From: CAKKQX01 sp963734595
Lineage (GTDB): Bacteria; Pseudomonadota; Gammaproteobacteria; Burkholderiales; SG8-41
Assembly (NCBI GenBank): GCA_963734595.1
Contig: CAVTHV010000029.1
Span: 1 to 64,000 of the forward strand
Length of the DNA stretch: 64,000 bases
Reading direction: 5' to 3'
Shown: one piece after another, positions 28,841 through 39,232 of the stretch
Layout: every line of letters begins with the position of its first letter
How positions within the stretch are numbered: the first letter of the stretch is position 1
Notes under the pieces: model-generated
Told to the model about the DNA's origin: nothing
The model's input: only the letters and a program-made list of their open reading frames with translations
Database searches by the model: none
Translations under genes and position numbers: made by a program

Positions 28841-30026
28841 TCAGGCTGCCTGCGCGGCCCGCCGCCGCACGAACGCGAGCCACGCGATACCGGCGGCAGC
28901 GAGCGTGAGGAACGGGATCGCCGCCATGTTCATCGTGTGCCAGCCCTGCTGGCTGAACAGCGCGCCCGAGGACAGCGAGCTCACCACCATGGTGCAGAAA
29001 ATCGCGGCATCGTTGACGCCCTGCACCTTCGCGCGTTCGGCGGGCGTATGGGTCGAGGTGAGCAGCGTCGTCGCGCCCACGTACATGAAATTCCAGCCCA
29101 CGCCGAGCAGCATCAGGGCCAGCCAGAAGGTCATCACTTCGATGCCGGACAGCGCGATGGCGACGCAGCCGAAATTCAGCGCCACGCCGATCATCATGAT
29201 TTTCATCAGGCCATAACGCTGGATCAGCGTGCCGGTCACGAACGACGGCGCGAACATGCCCACGATGTGCCACTGGATGACGAAGGCCGCGTCGCTGAAC
29301 GGATGCTGGCACGCCACCATCGCGAGCGGCGTGGCGGTCATCAGAAAATTCATCACGCCATAACCCACCATCCCGCACAGCACGGCGACGATGAACGTGG
29401 GCTGCTTCGCAATTTCGGCGAGCGGCCTGCCCGCGGCTTTGCGTTCCACCTCGGACAACTTCGGTATGTCCAGCCACCGCTGCACCCCGATCGCCAGCAG
29501 CGCGAAAACGATGAGCGTGAAATAAGGGCCGACATAGGTATGGCCGGCAACCAGGTCCTTGGTGAGCTTGCTGGTTTCCGGTCCGAGAAAACCGCCGACG
29601 ATGCCGCCGGCGAGCACCAGCGAGATCGCCTTGCTCTTGAAATCCAGCGGCGCCGCGTCCGCCGCCGCAAAGCGGTAATACTGTCCCGCCGCAAAATAGC
29701 CGCCGAGCACGAACGTCCCCGCGCACATCAGCCAGAAATTATGCGTATAAATGGCCCAGGCGCTCAGCAGCGAGCCGAGGATCGCGCATGTTCCCCCTAT
29801 GCGCGAAACCCGTGCGCCGGCCGAGGCGCTTCATCAGGAACGACAGCGGCAGCGTCGTCAGCGTCGATCCCAGGAAATACATGGTGATGGGCAGCGTGGC
29901 CAGCGCCTTGTTGGTGGCGAGCATATAGCCCGCCAGCCCGTTGATGCTGATCAGCACCGAATTGTTGGTGAGCAGCAGTCCCTGGCACACCGCCAGCAGC
30001 GCGACGTTTTTCTTGGCTCGATCCAT
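28841..30026 (-). CDS. MFS transporter, one frame break
   Basis: 12-helix facilitator. Start MDRAKKNVALLAVCQGLLLT; first helices LISINGLAGYMLATNKALA and ITMYFLGSTLTTLPLSF, then motif A-like MKRLGRRTGF. A break near 29735-29800 separates this from the rest (FVLGGYFAAGQYYRFAAAD through LTLAAAGIAWLAFVRRRA). The family is that of YfkF/YxlH-like transporters of unknown substrate. About 395 residues stitched. It reads toward pckG but is separated by about 135 bases. Confidence 0.85.
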
Positions 30027-30035
30027 ACGGAATCA

Positions 30036-30130
30036 GTTGAGAGTTAAGAGTTGAGCGTCGAGAGTGAAGAGTGAAAATCAGGGAACCGGCAATTCGTTCC
30101 TTACTCTCAACCCTCAACCCTCTACTCTCA
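30036..30130. repeat. Inverted heptad repeat (GAGAGTT/ACTCTCA)
   Basis: On the left, GAGAGTT AAGAGTT GAGCGTC GAGAGTG AAGAGTG runs in 7-base steps. On the right, TACTCTC AACCCTC AACCCTC TACTCTC is its inverted counterpart, so the transcript could fold into a long imperfect hairpin. It fills the gap between the GST and MFS genes. Confidence 0.75.
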
Positions 30131-30141
30131 GACTGCCGCTC

Positions 30142-30837
30142 TCAGCGGCGCTGGAACTGCGTCTTGCCGAACATCACGTCGCGCGCCTTGTCGTCGATGG
30201 GCGCGGCGGAACTTTCGTCCGCCAGCACTTTGAGGCCGCGCTGCACCGCGGGGCGCGCGCTGATCGCGTCGAACCAGCGGCTGGCGTTGGGATACTGGTT
30301 CATGTCGATGCCGCGGCTTTCGGCGTTGCGCATCCACGGGAAGATCGCGATGTCGGCGATGGTGTAGTCGTTCCCCGCGACGTAGCGCGCTTCGCCCAGG
30401 CGCTTGTCGAGGACGCCCGTCAGGCGGTTCGCCTCGTTGGTATAGCGCTCGATTGCGTAGGCGATCTTGTCCTTCGCATAGCGGCGGAAATGATTGGCCT
30501 GGCCGAACATCGGCCCCACGCCGCCCATCTGCCACATCAGCCACTGCAGGCAGTGCCAGCGTTCATGCAGATCCTCGGGCAGGAATTTTCCGGTTTTGGA
30601 GGCGAGGTAAAGCAGGATCGCGCCCGACTCGAACAGCGACAGCGGTTTGCCGCCGGGGCCGTCGTGATCGACGATCGCGGGAATGCGGTTGTTGGGACTG
30701 ATTTTCAGGAACTCCGGCTTGAACTGGTCGCCGGTGCGGATGTTGACGCCGTGCACGCGATAGTCGAGCCCGGTCTCTTCCAGCATGATGTGAACTTTGT
30801 GGCCGTTCGGCGTGGCCCAGCTGTAAACGTCGATCAT
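30142..30837 (-). CDS. yfcG: Nu-class glutathione S-transferase (YfcG-type disulfide reductase)
   Basis: 231 residues from the ATG at 30837 (MIDVYSWATPNGHKVHIML), preceded by GGGAGCAGCG. The N-terminal thioredoxin-like domain has the YfcG hallmark TPNGHK and RTGDQFKPEFLKISPNNRIP with cis-Pro, AIVDHDG and SLFESGAILLYLASKTG. The all-helical C-domain has WLMWQMGGVGPMFGQANHF and DYTIADIAIFPWMR. YfcG-type enzymes bind two glutathiones and reduce disulfides rather than conjugating. Complete. Confidence 0.93.
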   Translation of the reverse strand: MIDVYSWATPNGHKVHIMLEETGLDYRVHGVNIRTGDQFKPEFLKISPNNRIPAIVDHDGPGGKPLSLFESGAILLYLASKTGKFLPEDLHERWHCLQWLMWQMGGVGPMFGQANHFRRYAKDKIAYAIERYTNEANRLTGVLDKRLGEARYVAGNDYTIADIAIFPWMRNAESRGIDMNQYPNASRWFDAISARPAVQRGLKVLADESSAAPIDDKARDVMFGKTQFQRR

Positions 30838-30953
30838 CGCTGCTCCCGTCATTGCGAGTTGAGAGAAAATCAAAGTATACCGCAGCGTGATCGCGGCCGA
30901 CGCCGCTGTCACACTATGTGGACATTCCTGCTAATCTATTGAACATAATCCTC

Positions 30954-32193
30954 ATGCTGCGCGCCGCCTTCTCCCGGTTTTTCCTGCCCGCCGGAACCCC
31001 GCCCGACGCCGGCGTCCTGCTGTGGACACGCGGGGCGCGCGCTTTCGGCGACGGCTTCATGAGCCTGTTGCTGCCGTTCTACCTGAAGCTGCTCGGATTC
31101 AGCGCGTTCGACGTCGGCCTCATCGTCACCGCCACCCTGCTCGGCTCCGGCATCATGACGCTCACCATCGGCATGATCGCCCATCGCTATCGCAGCCGCA
31201 GTCTGCTGCTGGCCGCCTCGCTGCTGATGGCCGCGACCGGCGCCGCCGTCGTGTTCACCACCGATTTCTGGCCGCTGCTGGTCGTCGCCTTCGTCGGCAC
31301 GCTCAATCCCTCGGCCGGCGATGTCAGCGTATTTTCCCCGCTCGAGCAGTCGCTGCTCGCCCGCGTGGCGAGCGCGCGTTCGCGCACCGCGCTGTTCGCC
31401 CGCTACAGCCTGGTCGGGGCGCTGATCGGCGCGCTCGGCGCGCAGGCGGCGAGCGTCCCGATCCTCGCCACGCATCTGTTCGGCTCTGGACATCAAGACC
31501 GCATTACAGGGCATGTTCGTGCTCTACGCGGCGCTCGGCGCCGCATGCCTGCCGCTTTATCGCGGCCTGTCGCCGCAGATCGATGTCCACGAAGAGGCGC
31601 ACCAGCCCACGCCGCTCGGCAAATCGAAAAAAATCATCTATACGCTGGCCGCGCTGTTCAGCATCGATTCGTTTGCCGGCGGCTTCGCCGTGCAGTCGCT
31701 GCTCGCGCTGTGGCTGTTCGACCGCTTCCAGCTTTCGGTCGGCACCGCGGGCACGGTCTTTTTCTGGGTCGGCATTCTGGGCGCGCTGTCGCAACTGGTT
31801 GCGCCGGGGATCGCGGCGCGCTTCGGCCTGATCAACACCATGGTGTTCACCCACATTCCAGCCAGTATTTTTCTGATTCTCGTGCCGTTCATGCCGAACC
31901 TGCCGCTCGCGCTGCTGTTTCTGTTCCTGCGCAGCGCGCTGTCGCAGATGGACGTGCCGGCGCGCACTTCGTACGTGATGGCGGTGGTGTCTCCCGGCGA
32001 GCGCGCCGCCGCCGCCAGCGTGACCGCCGTGCCGCGCAGCCTCGCCGCCGCGATCAGCCCGGCGTTCGCCGGCTACCTGCTGTCGCTCTCGCCATTCGGC
32101 TGGCCGCTGGTGATCTGCGGCGCGCTCAAGATTGCCTACGATCTGTTATTGCTTAAAATGTTCAGCCGGGTCAAACCGCCGGAAGAAACCTGA
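30954..32193 (+). CDS. MFS transporter, one frame break
   Basis: Start chosen at 30954 (MLRAAFSRFFLPAGTPPDAG). Twelve helices: GFMSLLLPFYLKLLGFSAFD, VGLIVTATLLGSGIMTLTIG, motif A-like AHRYRSRSLL, and others. A break near 31485 interrupts the sixth helix region and the second half continues MFVLYAALGAACLPLYRGL through KMFSRVKPPEET. The unshifted first frame becomes Arg/Ala-rich nonsense, confirming the indel. Substrate unknown; it is followed by an HD-GYP gene 25 bases downstream. Confidence 0.87.
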
Positions 32194-32218
32194 TTTTTCT
32201 CATACAGGGACACACACC

Positions 32219-33385
32219 ATGGCCGAACGCGAACCAGATGCCGGACTCTACAGGCACGCCGATCCGCTCGATGTGCTCAACAGGAGCGTGCCGCTCGACC
32301 AGAAGCTCGCCTCGATCCACGAGTCCCTTTATGGCGAGGTCGGCTTCGTCGACCGGATCTCGGTCGCCGCGTACGACCCGGCCACCGACCTGCTCAAGAC
32401 ATTTCTCGCGAGTTCCCCCGGACGCAACGACCTCGTGCGCTACGAGGCGCGCCTTGCGGATTCGCCGTCCCTCGCGGAAATCCTGCGCGTCGGGCGGCCC
32501 CGCGTCGTCGACGACCTCGACCTGTTCCGCCCGGGGCGCCGCGTGCACACGCAGATCATCGCGGATCAGGGATACCGCTACAGCTATACGTTTCCCATGT
32601 ACCTCGACGGCTCGTTCTGGGGATTTATTTTCTTCAACTCGCGCACGCCGGGCCCGCTGGCCGGGCCCGCGCTGCGCACGCTCGACGTCTACGCCCACCT
32701 GATTTCGACCGTCGTCACCGCCGAAATGCTCGCCGTCCGGGTCCTCGCCGCCGCGGTCAAGACCGCTCATGACATGGCTCACTACCGCGACCCGGAGACC
32801 GGCGCGCATATGGACCGCATGGCGCGCTACTCCCGGTTGATCGCCCAGCATCTGGCTGCGACCGGCGTCGCCGACCTCGACGATGCCATGATCGAACGCA
32901 TCTTCGAGTTCGCGCCGTTGCACGACATCGGCAAGCTCGCCCTGCCCGACCGGATCCTGCTCAAACCCGGACCGCTGTCCGACGCGGAGCGGGACGAGAT
33001 GAAGCAGCACACGGTGCGCGGGCTGGCGATGATCGAGGCGATCGCCCACAACTTCGGACTGGAGCACCTCGACGGGCTCGATCTGCTGCGCCACATCGCC
33101 GAGTCGCACCACGAAAAAATCGACGGCAGCGGCTATCCCCATGGGCTGCACGGCAGCGAGATCCCGCTCGAGGCGCGCATCATCGCCGTTGCGGATGCAT
33201 TCGATGCCCTCACGAGCGCGCGTCCCTACAAGCCCACGTGGACCAACGACGAGGCCTTCGCGTGGCTGCGCCGGCTGGCGCGGACGAAATTCGACGAGGA
33301 CTGTGTCGAAGCGCTGATATTCAACGCGAAGAAGGTGAAGGAGATCCAGGCGCAGTTCCGGGAGCCCGACCCGCCTCCGTCTTAA
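32219..33385 (+). CDS. GAF-like/HD-GYP cyclic-di-GMP phosphodiesterase
   Basis: 388 residues from MAEREPDAGLYRHADPLDVL. The N-terminal half is GAF-like (DRISVAAYDPATDLLKTFLA, YRYSYTFPMYLDGSFWGFIF). The C-terminal HD-GYP domain has DPETGAHMDRMARYSRLIA, the metal-binding HDIGKLALPD, HTVRGLAMIE and the defining HHEKIDGSGYPHGL, then DAFDALTSARPYK. All expected metal and GYP residues are present, so c-di-GMP hydrolysis is predicted. Unbroken. The 3' end overlaps the convergent ygfX by 4 bases. Confidence 0.94.
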   Translation: MAEREPDAGLYRHADPLDVLNRSVPLDQKLASIHESLYGEVGFVDRISVAAYDPATDLLKTFLASSPGRNDLVRYEARLADSPSLAEILRVGRPRVVDDLDLFRPGRRVHTQIIADQGYRYSYTFPMYLDGSFWGFIFFNSRTPGPLAGPALRTLDVYAHLISTVVTAEMLAVRVLAAAVKTAHDMAHYRDPETGAHMDRMARYSRLIAQHLAATGVADLDDAMIERIFEFAPLHDIGKLALPDRILLKPGPLSDAERDEMKQHTVRGLAMIEAIAHNFGLEHLDGLDLLRHIAESHHEKIDGSGYPHGLHGSEIPLEARIIAVADAFDALTSARPYKPTWTNDEAFAWLRRLARTKFDEDCVEALIFNAKKVKEIQAQFREPDPPPS

Positions 33386-33828
33386 CGCGGGGTATTCTCC
33401 TCAGCCGCACGGTGTCCCGCCCAGCGCAGCCACACCCGCAGCCGGCGAAAATCCCCGGCGTCGACGTTGTCCGGCACGATCACTACGTGCCTCGCACGGC
33501 GCCGGTCCTCCTGCGCCAGCACCAGGATCGTCAGCCAGTCCGATACGAAACTGTCTCCCGACAATTTGCACTCGTGCCAATCGCCGCGCCGGGTCTGCAG
33601 GGCCATGGTTCCCTGCTCATGGAATTCGACGGCGATCACGGCGTCAGGCAGGGTCAGCAGCGCCACCTGACTCAGAAAAAACAACAGGCTCGCGACGATC
33701 GCCACGGCGATGGCCGCCTTGATCCATAGCGCGAGCGCCAGCGGCCACAGCAGCGCCGCCGCGCCGGCATGCGCCACGATCAGCAGCCAGGTCAACCGTG
33801 CGGAGCGCCCGATGGCTATGCGCTGCAT
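33382..33828 (-). CDS. YgfX/CptA-like membrane protein
   Basis: 148 residues: two helices (LTWLLIVAHAGAAALLWPLA, IKAAIAVAIVASLLFFLSQV), then a soluble beta domain (MALQTRRGDWHECKLSGDSF, LVLAQEDRRRARHVVIVPDN) ending DFRRLRVWLRWAGH. This is the YgfX family layout. In E. coli YgfX partners SdhE (YgfY); no sdhE is in the window. It follows the threonine dehydratase gene on the same strand with about 50 bases between and may share its transcript. Confidence 0.8.
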   Translation of the reverse strand: MQRIAIGRSARLTWLLIVAHAGAAALLWPLALALWIKAAIAVAIVASLLFFLSQVALLTLPDAVIAVEFHEQGTMALQTRRGDWHECKLSGDSFVSDWLTILVLAQEDRRRARHVVIVPDNVDAGDFRRLRVWLRWAGHRAAEENTPR

Positions 33829-33880
33829 CTTTCGAATCGCTTCGGAAAATCGATCGCTGCTTCAGCGCAAACGGAAGCGG

Positions 33881-35076
33881 TCAGTCATGTCCGTTGCGCT
33901 GCCGCGCGCTGAAGCCGGCGGCCCGCAGCGCCGCGATGATTTCGGCGATGTGTTCGCGATCGCGGGTTTGCAGCACGAACTCGACTTCGGTGGTCTGCAC
34001 CGGCAGATCGGGTGAAGGTGCGCTGATGATGGACTTCGTCGATGTTGGCGCCGGCCTCGCGCCAGGCACGCCGTCACCCTCGCGAGTTCTCCCGGCAGAT
34101 CGCGCAATTCGACCGCCAGCCGCGCCAGCCGCCCCGAGCGCGCCATGCCGCGCTCGATGATCGAGGACAATACCAGCGGATCGATGTTGCCGCCGCACAG
34201 CACCAGCCCGACTTTGCGTCCGGCGAAGCGCCGGCGGTGCCTGAGCAGCGCCGCCAGCCCCGCCGCGCCCGCGCCTTCGGCCACCGTTTTCTCGATCTCG
34301 AGCAGCATCACGATCGCCTGTTCGATATCGCCCTCGCCGACCAGCACGATGTCGTCGACCAGCTTGCGGACGATCGGCAGCGTCAGCTTGCCGGGTTCCC
34401 TGACCGCGATGCCTTCGGCGATGGTGTTCAGGCCGAACTGCGGTTTTCCGCCCTTCACCGCGCAGTACATCGAGGGGAAACGCTCGGCCTGCACGCCGAC
34501 GATCCTGATTTTCGGCCTGATGCCCTTCGCTGCGGTCGCCATGCCGGCAATCAGTCCGCCGCCGCCGATCGGCACCACCAGCACATCGAGATCCGGCTGC
34601 TGCGCCAGCATTTCCAGCGCGATCGTGCCCTGGCCGGCGATCACTTTCCGGTCGTCGTAGGCGTGGATGTACTGCAGCCCGCGCCGCCGTTTGAGCCGCT
34701 GCGCGAACGCATTCGCCTCGTCATAGTTCTCGCCTTCGAGCACGACTTCGGCGCCGAACGCGCGGGTGCGCTCGACTTTCACGCTGGGGGTGTGGCGCGG
34801 CATCACGATCGCCGCGCGGATGCCGAGCCGCCTCGCGTGGTAGGCCACGCCCTGCGCGTGATTGCCGGCCGACGCGGCGATCACGCCTTTCTTGCGCTGC
34901 GCCGCGGTCAGCGACAGCAGTTTGTTGAGCGCGCCGCGTTCCTTGAACGAGGCGGTGAACTGCAGGTTCTCGAACTTGATATAGACTTCGGCGCCGGTGA
35001 TCTCCGACAGCGTGCGCGAATGCAGGCACGGCGTGTCCAGCACGCTGCCGCGAATCGCGCCGCCGCTATCACGCAC
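33881..35076 (-). CDS. Threonine dehydratase with C-terminal ACT domain, one frame break
   Basis: PLP enzyme deaminating threonine (or serine) to 2-oxobutyrate. Start GTG at 35076; the PLP lysine is in FTASFKERGALNKLL and the phosphate-binding loop is VVPIGGGGLIAGMATAAKG, with SAGNHAQGVAYHARRLG. An ACT-like tail starts RLARLAVELRDLPGELARVT. A break near 34040 moves the end of the ACT domain to the frame ending HIAEIIAALRAAGFSARQ at 33881. About 398 residues, the length of catabolic (TdcB-like) rather than biosynthetic IlvA enzymes. Five bases downstream of the acyl-CoA synthetase, so co-transcribed. Confidence 0.92.
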
Positions 35077-35081
35077 GTCCT

Positions 35082-37194
35082 TTAATTGCTCATCGCGTTC
35101 ATCGGCGGATAGCGTTTCGTTATGAGCACCATCAGCCAGTCGACGGCGGTCACGCCTTCGGCCCCGGCGAGCACCGGATTGAGATCGAGTTCCTCCAGGC
35201 GCGCGCCCGCCGCCGCGCCGAACGTCGAGACCGCGCTGATCATCTGCGTCAGGGCCGCGCGGTCGACCGGAGGTTTTCCTCTGACTCCGGCCAGGATCGC
35301 CTTGCTTCTGAGTTCATCGAGCATCCGCCCCGCCTCCGCCGGCGTCACCGGCGCCTTCCTGAACGCGACATCCTTCAGCACTTCGATGTGGATGCCGCCC
35401 AGCCCCACCATCACCACCACGCCGAATACCGGATCGTTTTGCAGGCCGATGACGAGTTCCACGTCGCCGCGCGCCATCGGTTGCACGATCACGCCGTCGA
35501 GTCTCGCTTCGGGCCGGTAGCGCTTTGCGTTGTTCAGGATCGCGATGAACGCGGCGCGCACCGCCGTTTCGTTCGCCGAGACCGAGCCGCACGCCCTGCG
35601 CTTCGGTCTTGTGCGGAATATCGGGCGACTCGATCTTGAGCGCCACCGGATAACCGAGTTTCCGCGCGGCGGCGACTGCGGCGTCGGCCGTTGGCGTCAA
35701 TACCGCGCGGGCCGTGGCCACGCCGCTTTCGTCCAGCAGCTTCTGCGCGGCGAGGCTCGCGACCGGACCCGCCTTCGGCAAATCGAGCTGAGGCACTCGC
35801 AGCGCTGCCCTCGCCTCCCGATCCGCCAGCCAGTGGCGGCGCGCCTCGGCATACTTCACCAGCGCCGCCGCCGCATCCACCGCCGGCTCCGCCCCGCGCA
35901 GCACCGCGATGCCGCGTGCGCGCAACGCCTTCAGCGCCGCATCCGGCGCGGCCACCCAGCACACGATGAACGGCTTGGTTGCGCCCGCCTGGATTTCCTC
36001 GAATATTTTAATCAAAACATCGACGTAGGCATCCATCAATTGCAGCCAGACGATGCCGACGTGGACCTCGGGATCGGACAGCACGATGCGCACGCTGTCG
36101 CGCAACAACGCCGGCTCGGCGACGAACTGGCCGGTGACGTCGACCGGATTGCCGGCGGCGCCAAAACCCGGAATCACCTGTTTCAGTTCCTGTTGTGTCG
36201 TCGCGCTCAACACCGGCACCCTCAGGCCCAGTTCCTCGGCGCGGTCGGCCATCAGCACCCCGGCGCCGCCGGATTGCGTGACGATGCCCAAGCCGCCGCC
36301 GCCGGGCAGTCCGCAGGAGGCGAACACCTCGACCATGTCGAGCATGTGTTCCTCGTTGCGGGCGCGGACGATGCCGTGTCCGCGGATCGCACCGTCGAAT
36401 ACATGGTCGGCGCCGGCGAGCGCCCCGGTGTGCGAGGCTGCGGCGCGCGCACCGGCGCCGGTCTTCCCGACCTTGGTCAGCACCAGCGGTTTACCCTGTT
36501 CCAGCGCAAAATCGGCAAGCCCGAGCAGCCCCGGCCCGTCCTTGAGCCCTTCGATATAGCCGGCGCCGACTTTGATGCGCGGATCGTCCAGCACCGCGCG
36601 CATCGCCTGCACGAAATCGACGTCGCCTTCGTTGCCGGTGTTGATGAAATAGCCGAGCCCCATGCTGCGCCGCCGCGCGAGCGCGGCGATCGCGGTGCCG
36701 AACGCGCCCGACTGGGTGACGAAGCCGACCGGCCCCGGCGGCGTCTCGCCATCGGCAAACTGGCCGAACGTCGCGATCACCTTGTCGAAGGCATTGATGA
36801 GGCCGAGGCAATTGGGACCGCACAGGCGCAGCCCCGATTCCCGCGCGGCCGCCACCGCCTCGCGTTCCAGCGCGCGCCCCGCGGCGCCGGTTTCGGCAAA
36901 ACCGGAGCTGAACACCACCGCGGCCTTCACGCCGTGGCGCCCGAGATCGCGCAGGGTGTCCGGCACCAGCGCCGCGGGCAACGCGACGATCGCGAGATCG
37001 ACGGGCCCCGGAACGGCGGCGATGCCCGGATAGCACGGGAGTTCGCCGATGGCCTGATACTTGGGATTCACCGGGAAAATCCTGCCGGCGTAGCCTTTCG
37101 CGAGCAGGTACTTGAGGGTGCGGCCGTTGACTTTGGTGAAATCGGCGGAAGCGCCGAGGATGGCGATCGATCCGGGGTTGAGCAAGGCCTGCAA
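35082..37194 (-). CDS. NDP-forming acyl-CoA synthetase (acetate-CoA ligase, ADP-forming type), one frame break
   Basis: Single-chain alpha-beta fusion. CoA-binding Rossmann domain: MQALLNPGSIAILGASADFT, KYLLAKGYAGRIFPVNPKY, LRLCGPNCLGLINAFDK. Succinyl-CoA-ligase-like domains: FVTQSGAFGTAIAALARRR and AAASHTGALAGADHVFDGAI (phospho-His loop). The ATP-grasp part begins LDESGVATARAVLTPTADAA and LGYPVALKIESPDIPHKTEA. After a break near 35590 it continues AFIAILNNAKRYRPEARLDG and ends with the typical RLEELDLNPVLAGAEGVTAV. About 700 residues. It makes acyl-CoA from acid, CoA and ATP, or the reverse. First gene of the operon with threonine dehydratase. Confidence 0.92.
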
Positions 37195-37282
37195 GCCGTT
37201 GCATGGTCGTCCATATTCTGGAAATTGCCGCTCGCCTGCTGCTTGTGTCAGTATCCTGCAGCAGGATTTGAATTACACCACA

Positions 37283-37549
37283 AGAGTCCCTAACATAATG
37301 AAACACGTGTGCGTTGCTGCCACAATTGGTGCTGACGCGAAGGACGGTGCAGAGCATATCGCGAATATGGTCAAGCCGGCCGACAAAGTCAGCGCCGGTT
37401 TTGGCTGCAACCCTTCGGGCTGGCACGAGTTTTGGCCCATGGCATTGTCGCTCCCCTTGCCAATATTCGCGATATTGGCTGCGGAAAGCTTCGCGCCCTG
37501 AGCCAAAATCGTGACAGCGCATCGCGCGTTTCATTATGTTAGGGACTCT
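37283..37549. mobile_element. Short element with 22-base perfect terminal inverted repeats
   Basis: AGAGTCCCTAACATAATGAA (37283 on, 22 bases to 37304) is exactly inverted at 37528-37549. The 267-base unit has no convincing gene; a minus frame runs through it (SAGLTIFAICSAPSFASAPI). It sits directly in front of the TAXI gene: the right TIR is followed at once by AAAGGAGG, that gene's ribosome binding site. It looks like a MITE or a fixed regulatory hairpin. Confidence 0.72.
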
Positions 37550-37564
37550 AAAGGAGGCTACCCG

Positions 37565-38527
37565 ATGAAAAAAATCATAACGGCAGCACTGATGCTGCTC
37601 GCGCTCGCATTCACTGCCGCGCACGCGCAACAAAACGAGGTGAGGCTTGCGATCGGCACCGGCGGCACCGGCGGCGTGTGGTATCCGCTCGGCGGCGCGA
37701 TGGCCAACATCTTCTCGAAAACCCTGCCCCGGGTGCAGGCCACCGCCGAAGTCACCGGCGGCTCGGTCGACAACATCAAACTGATTGCCAGCGGTCAATC
37801 GCAAGTCGGATTTTCGATGGCCGATGCCGCATGGGATGCCGATCAGGGCAAGGGCAAATTCAAGGACAAGGTGGCGCTGCGCACGCTGGCGGTGTTCTAT
37901 CCCCAGAAAAACCACGTGGTGACGCTGGAGGGAAGCGGCATCAATAAAATGTCCGACTTGAAGGGCAAGCGCGTTTCCGTCGGCTCGCCCGGCAGCGGTT
38001 CCGAGATCATCGCCCTGCGCATACTCGAGGCCTACGGGATCAATCCCGACAAGGACATCATCAAGGAGCGCCTGAGCGTGGCGGAAGCGGTCAACGCGCT
38101 CAAGGACCGCAAGATCGACGCCTTCATCCACAACGCGGCGGTTCCGATCCCGGCGATCGTCGATCTCGGCGCCACGCCCGGCATCAAGATCAAATTCATC
38201 GATCACGGCGACGCCGTGGCCGTGATGAACAAAAAATACGGCCCGCTTTACAGCAAGGGCACGCTGCCCGCCAAAACCTATCCCGGCCAGGACAAGGACG
38301 CCACGACCGTGGATGTCTGGGCGATGCTGCTGACCAACGACAAGATGAGCGACCAGATGGCCTACGACCTGGTCAAGACGCTGTTCGAGAAAAAACCCGA
38401 CCTGATGCTGGTGGCGAAGGACACGAGCTACATGACCTTCGAAAACCAGTTTGCCGGCGCCTCCCCGATCCCGTTCCATCCCGGCGCGCTCAAGTACTTT
38501 GCCGAAAAGGGCTTCAAGCCCAAGTAA
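37565..38527 (+). CDS. TAXI-family TRAP transporter solute-binding protein
   Basis: 320 residues from the ATG at 37565 after AAAGGAGGCTACCCG. Signal MKKIITAALMLLALAFTAAH. The TAXI hallmark is IGTGGTGGVWYPLGGAMANI, then VTGGSVDNIKLIASGQSQVG, LKGKRVSVGSPGSGSEIIAL and AEAVNALKDRKIDAFIHNAA. Unbroken. TAXI proteins are periplasmic receptors for dicarboxylates or glutamate-like acids, but no TRAP membrane gene is adjacent. The promoter must lie in or before the TIR element at 37283-37549. Confidence 0.93.
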   Translation: MKKIITAALMLLALAFTAAHAQQNEVRLAIGTGGTGGVWYPLGGAMANIFSKTLPRVQATAEVTGGSVDNIKLIASGQSQVGFSMADAAWDADQGKGKFKDKVALRTLAVFYPQKNHVVTLEGSGINKMSDLKGKRVSVGSPGSGSEIIALRILEAYGINPDKDIIKERLSVAEAVNALKDRKIDAFIHNAAVPIPAIVDLGATPGIKIKFIDHGDAVAVMNKKYGPLYSKGTLPAKTYPGQDKDATTVDVWAMLLTNDKMSDQMAYDLVKTLFEKKPDLMLVAKDTSYMTFENQFAGASPIPFHPGALKYFAEKGFKPK

Positions 38528-38530
38528 CAG

Positions 38531-39232
38531 TCAGCCCGTACCCAGCCAGCGCCGGCCTTTTTCGAATCTGATCAGGTCGGCGCAGCTGGTCAGGCCCTGC
38601 TGCGCCGCCTGCGCCGCGACGATCTGGAACAGCTGGGCGGTGGCGAGCGCGTCCGCCACCGCGTCGTGCCGCGCATAATTGTCGATGCCGAACACCTGCA
38701 GCCAGTCGTCGAGCGTATGCGCCGACGGCGCGCGTCCGCCAAACAGCGCAGGCGCCAGCACGGCCAGATCGAGCCAGACGTTGACCGGGTCGAATCCCAG
38801 CACGTCGCGTGCCGCGCGCGCGATCATCACGCGGTCGAAATCCGCGTGGAACCCGATCAGCGGCGCCTTGCCGGCGAATTCGAGGAAGCCGGTCAGCGCG
38901 TCCGCCGGCTCCAGCCCCGATACCTGGGTCGTGCCGCCGATGCCATGGACCAGGATATTGCCGTGCTCGCTGGGCGCTTCCTGGCGCAGCACCACTTCGA
39001 AACTCTGGTCAAAGCGGACGAGGCCGTCGCAAATCGCCACCGCGCCGATCGAAATCAGCCGGTCCCGGTACGGGCTGAGGCCGCTGCTTTCCACGTCCGC
39101 GACGACCCAGCGCGTGGCCTGCAGCGTTTCGCGCAGATCCGGCTTCGGCAGAGCGCGGTAGGCGTCAAGCGCGCGGCGGTGTTCGGTGCCGGGTTGCGGA
39201 CCGCGCCCGAGCAATCGCGCGATCCAGTTCAT
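38531..39232 (-). CDS. DEDDh 3'-5' exonuclease (DnaQ-like)
   Basis: 233 residues from the ATG at 39232 (MNWIARLLGRGPQPGTEHRR). Catalytic acids: VVADVESSGLSPYRDRLISI (D-x-E), IGFHADFDRVMIARAARDVL (Asp) and ARHDAVADALATAQLFQIVA (His, Asp). The start overlaps the stop of the DUF294 gene (ATGA), typical of coupling. DnaQ-like genes of this type regularly sit beside DUF294/CBS proteins and ActP-type symporters. An indel in the upstream gene makes both read as one 869-residue frame, which I treat as artificial. Confidence 0.9.
   Translation of the reverse strand: MNWIARLLGRGPQPGTEHRRALDAYRALPKPDLRETLQATRWVVADVESSGLSPYRDRLISIGAVAICDGLVRFDQSFEVVLRQEAPSEHGNILVHGIGGTTQVSGLEPADALTGFLEFAGKAPLIGFHADFDRVMIARAARDVLGFDPVNVWLDLAVLAPALFGGRAPSAHTLDDWLQVFGIDNYARHDAVADALATAQLFQIVAAQAAQQGLTSCADLIRFEKGRRWLGTG

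Noticed and set aside
26946..29216. 756-residue + strand open frame
   Set aside because: It is the antisense of pckG and the MFS gene, rich in Arg/His/Ala as GC-rich shadows are, with no family resemblance.
35530..37293. 587-residue + strand open frame
   Set aside because: Antisense shadow of the acyl-CoA synthetase gene.
37273..37506. 77-residue minus-strand protein in the TIR element
   Set aside because: No ribosome binding site or homology apparent; it spans one TIR and is better read as non-coding.
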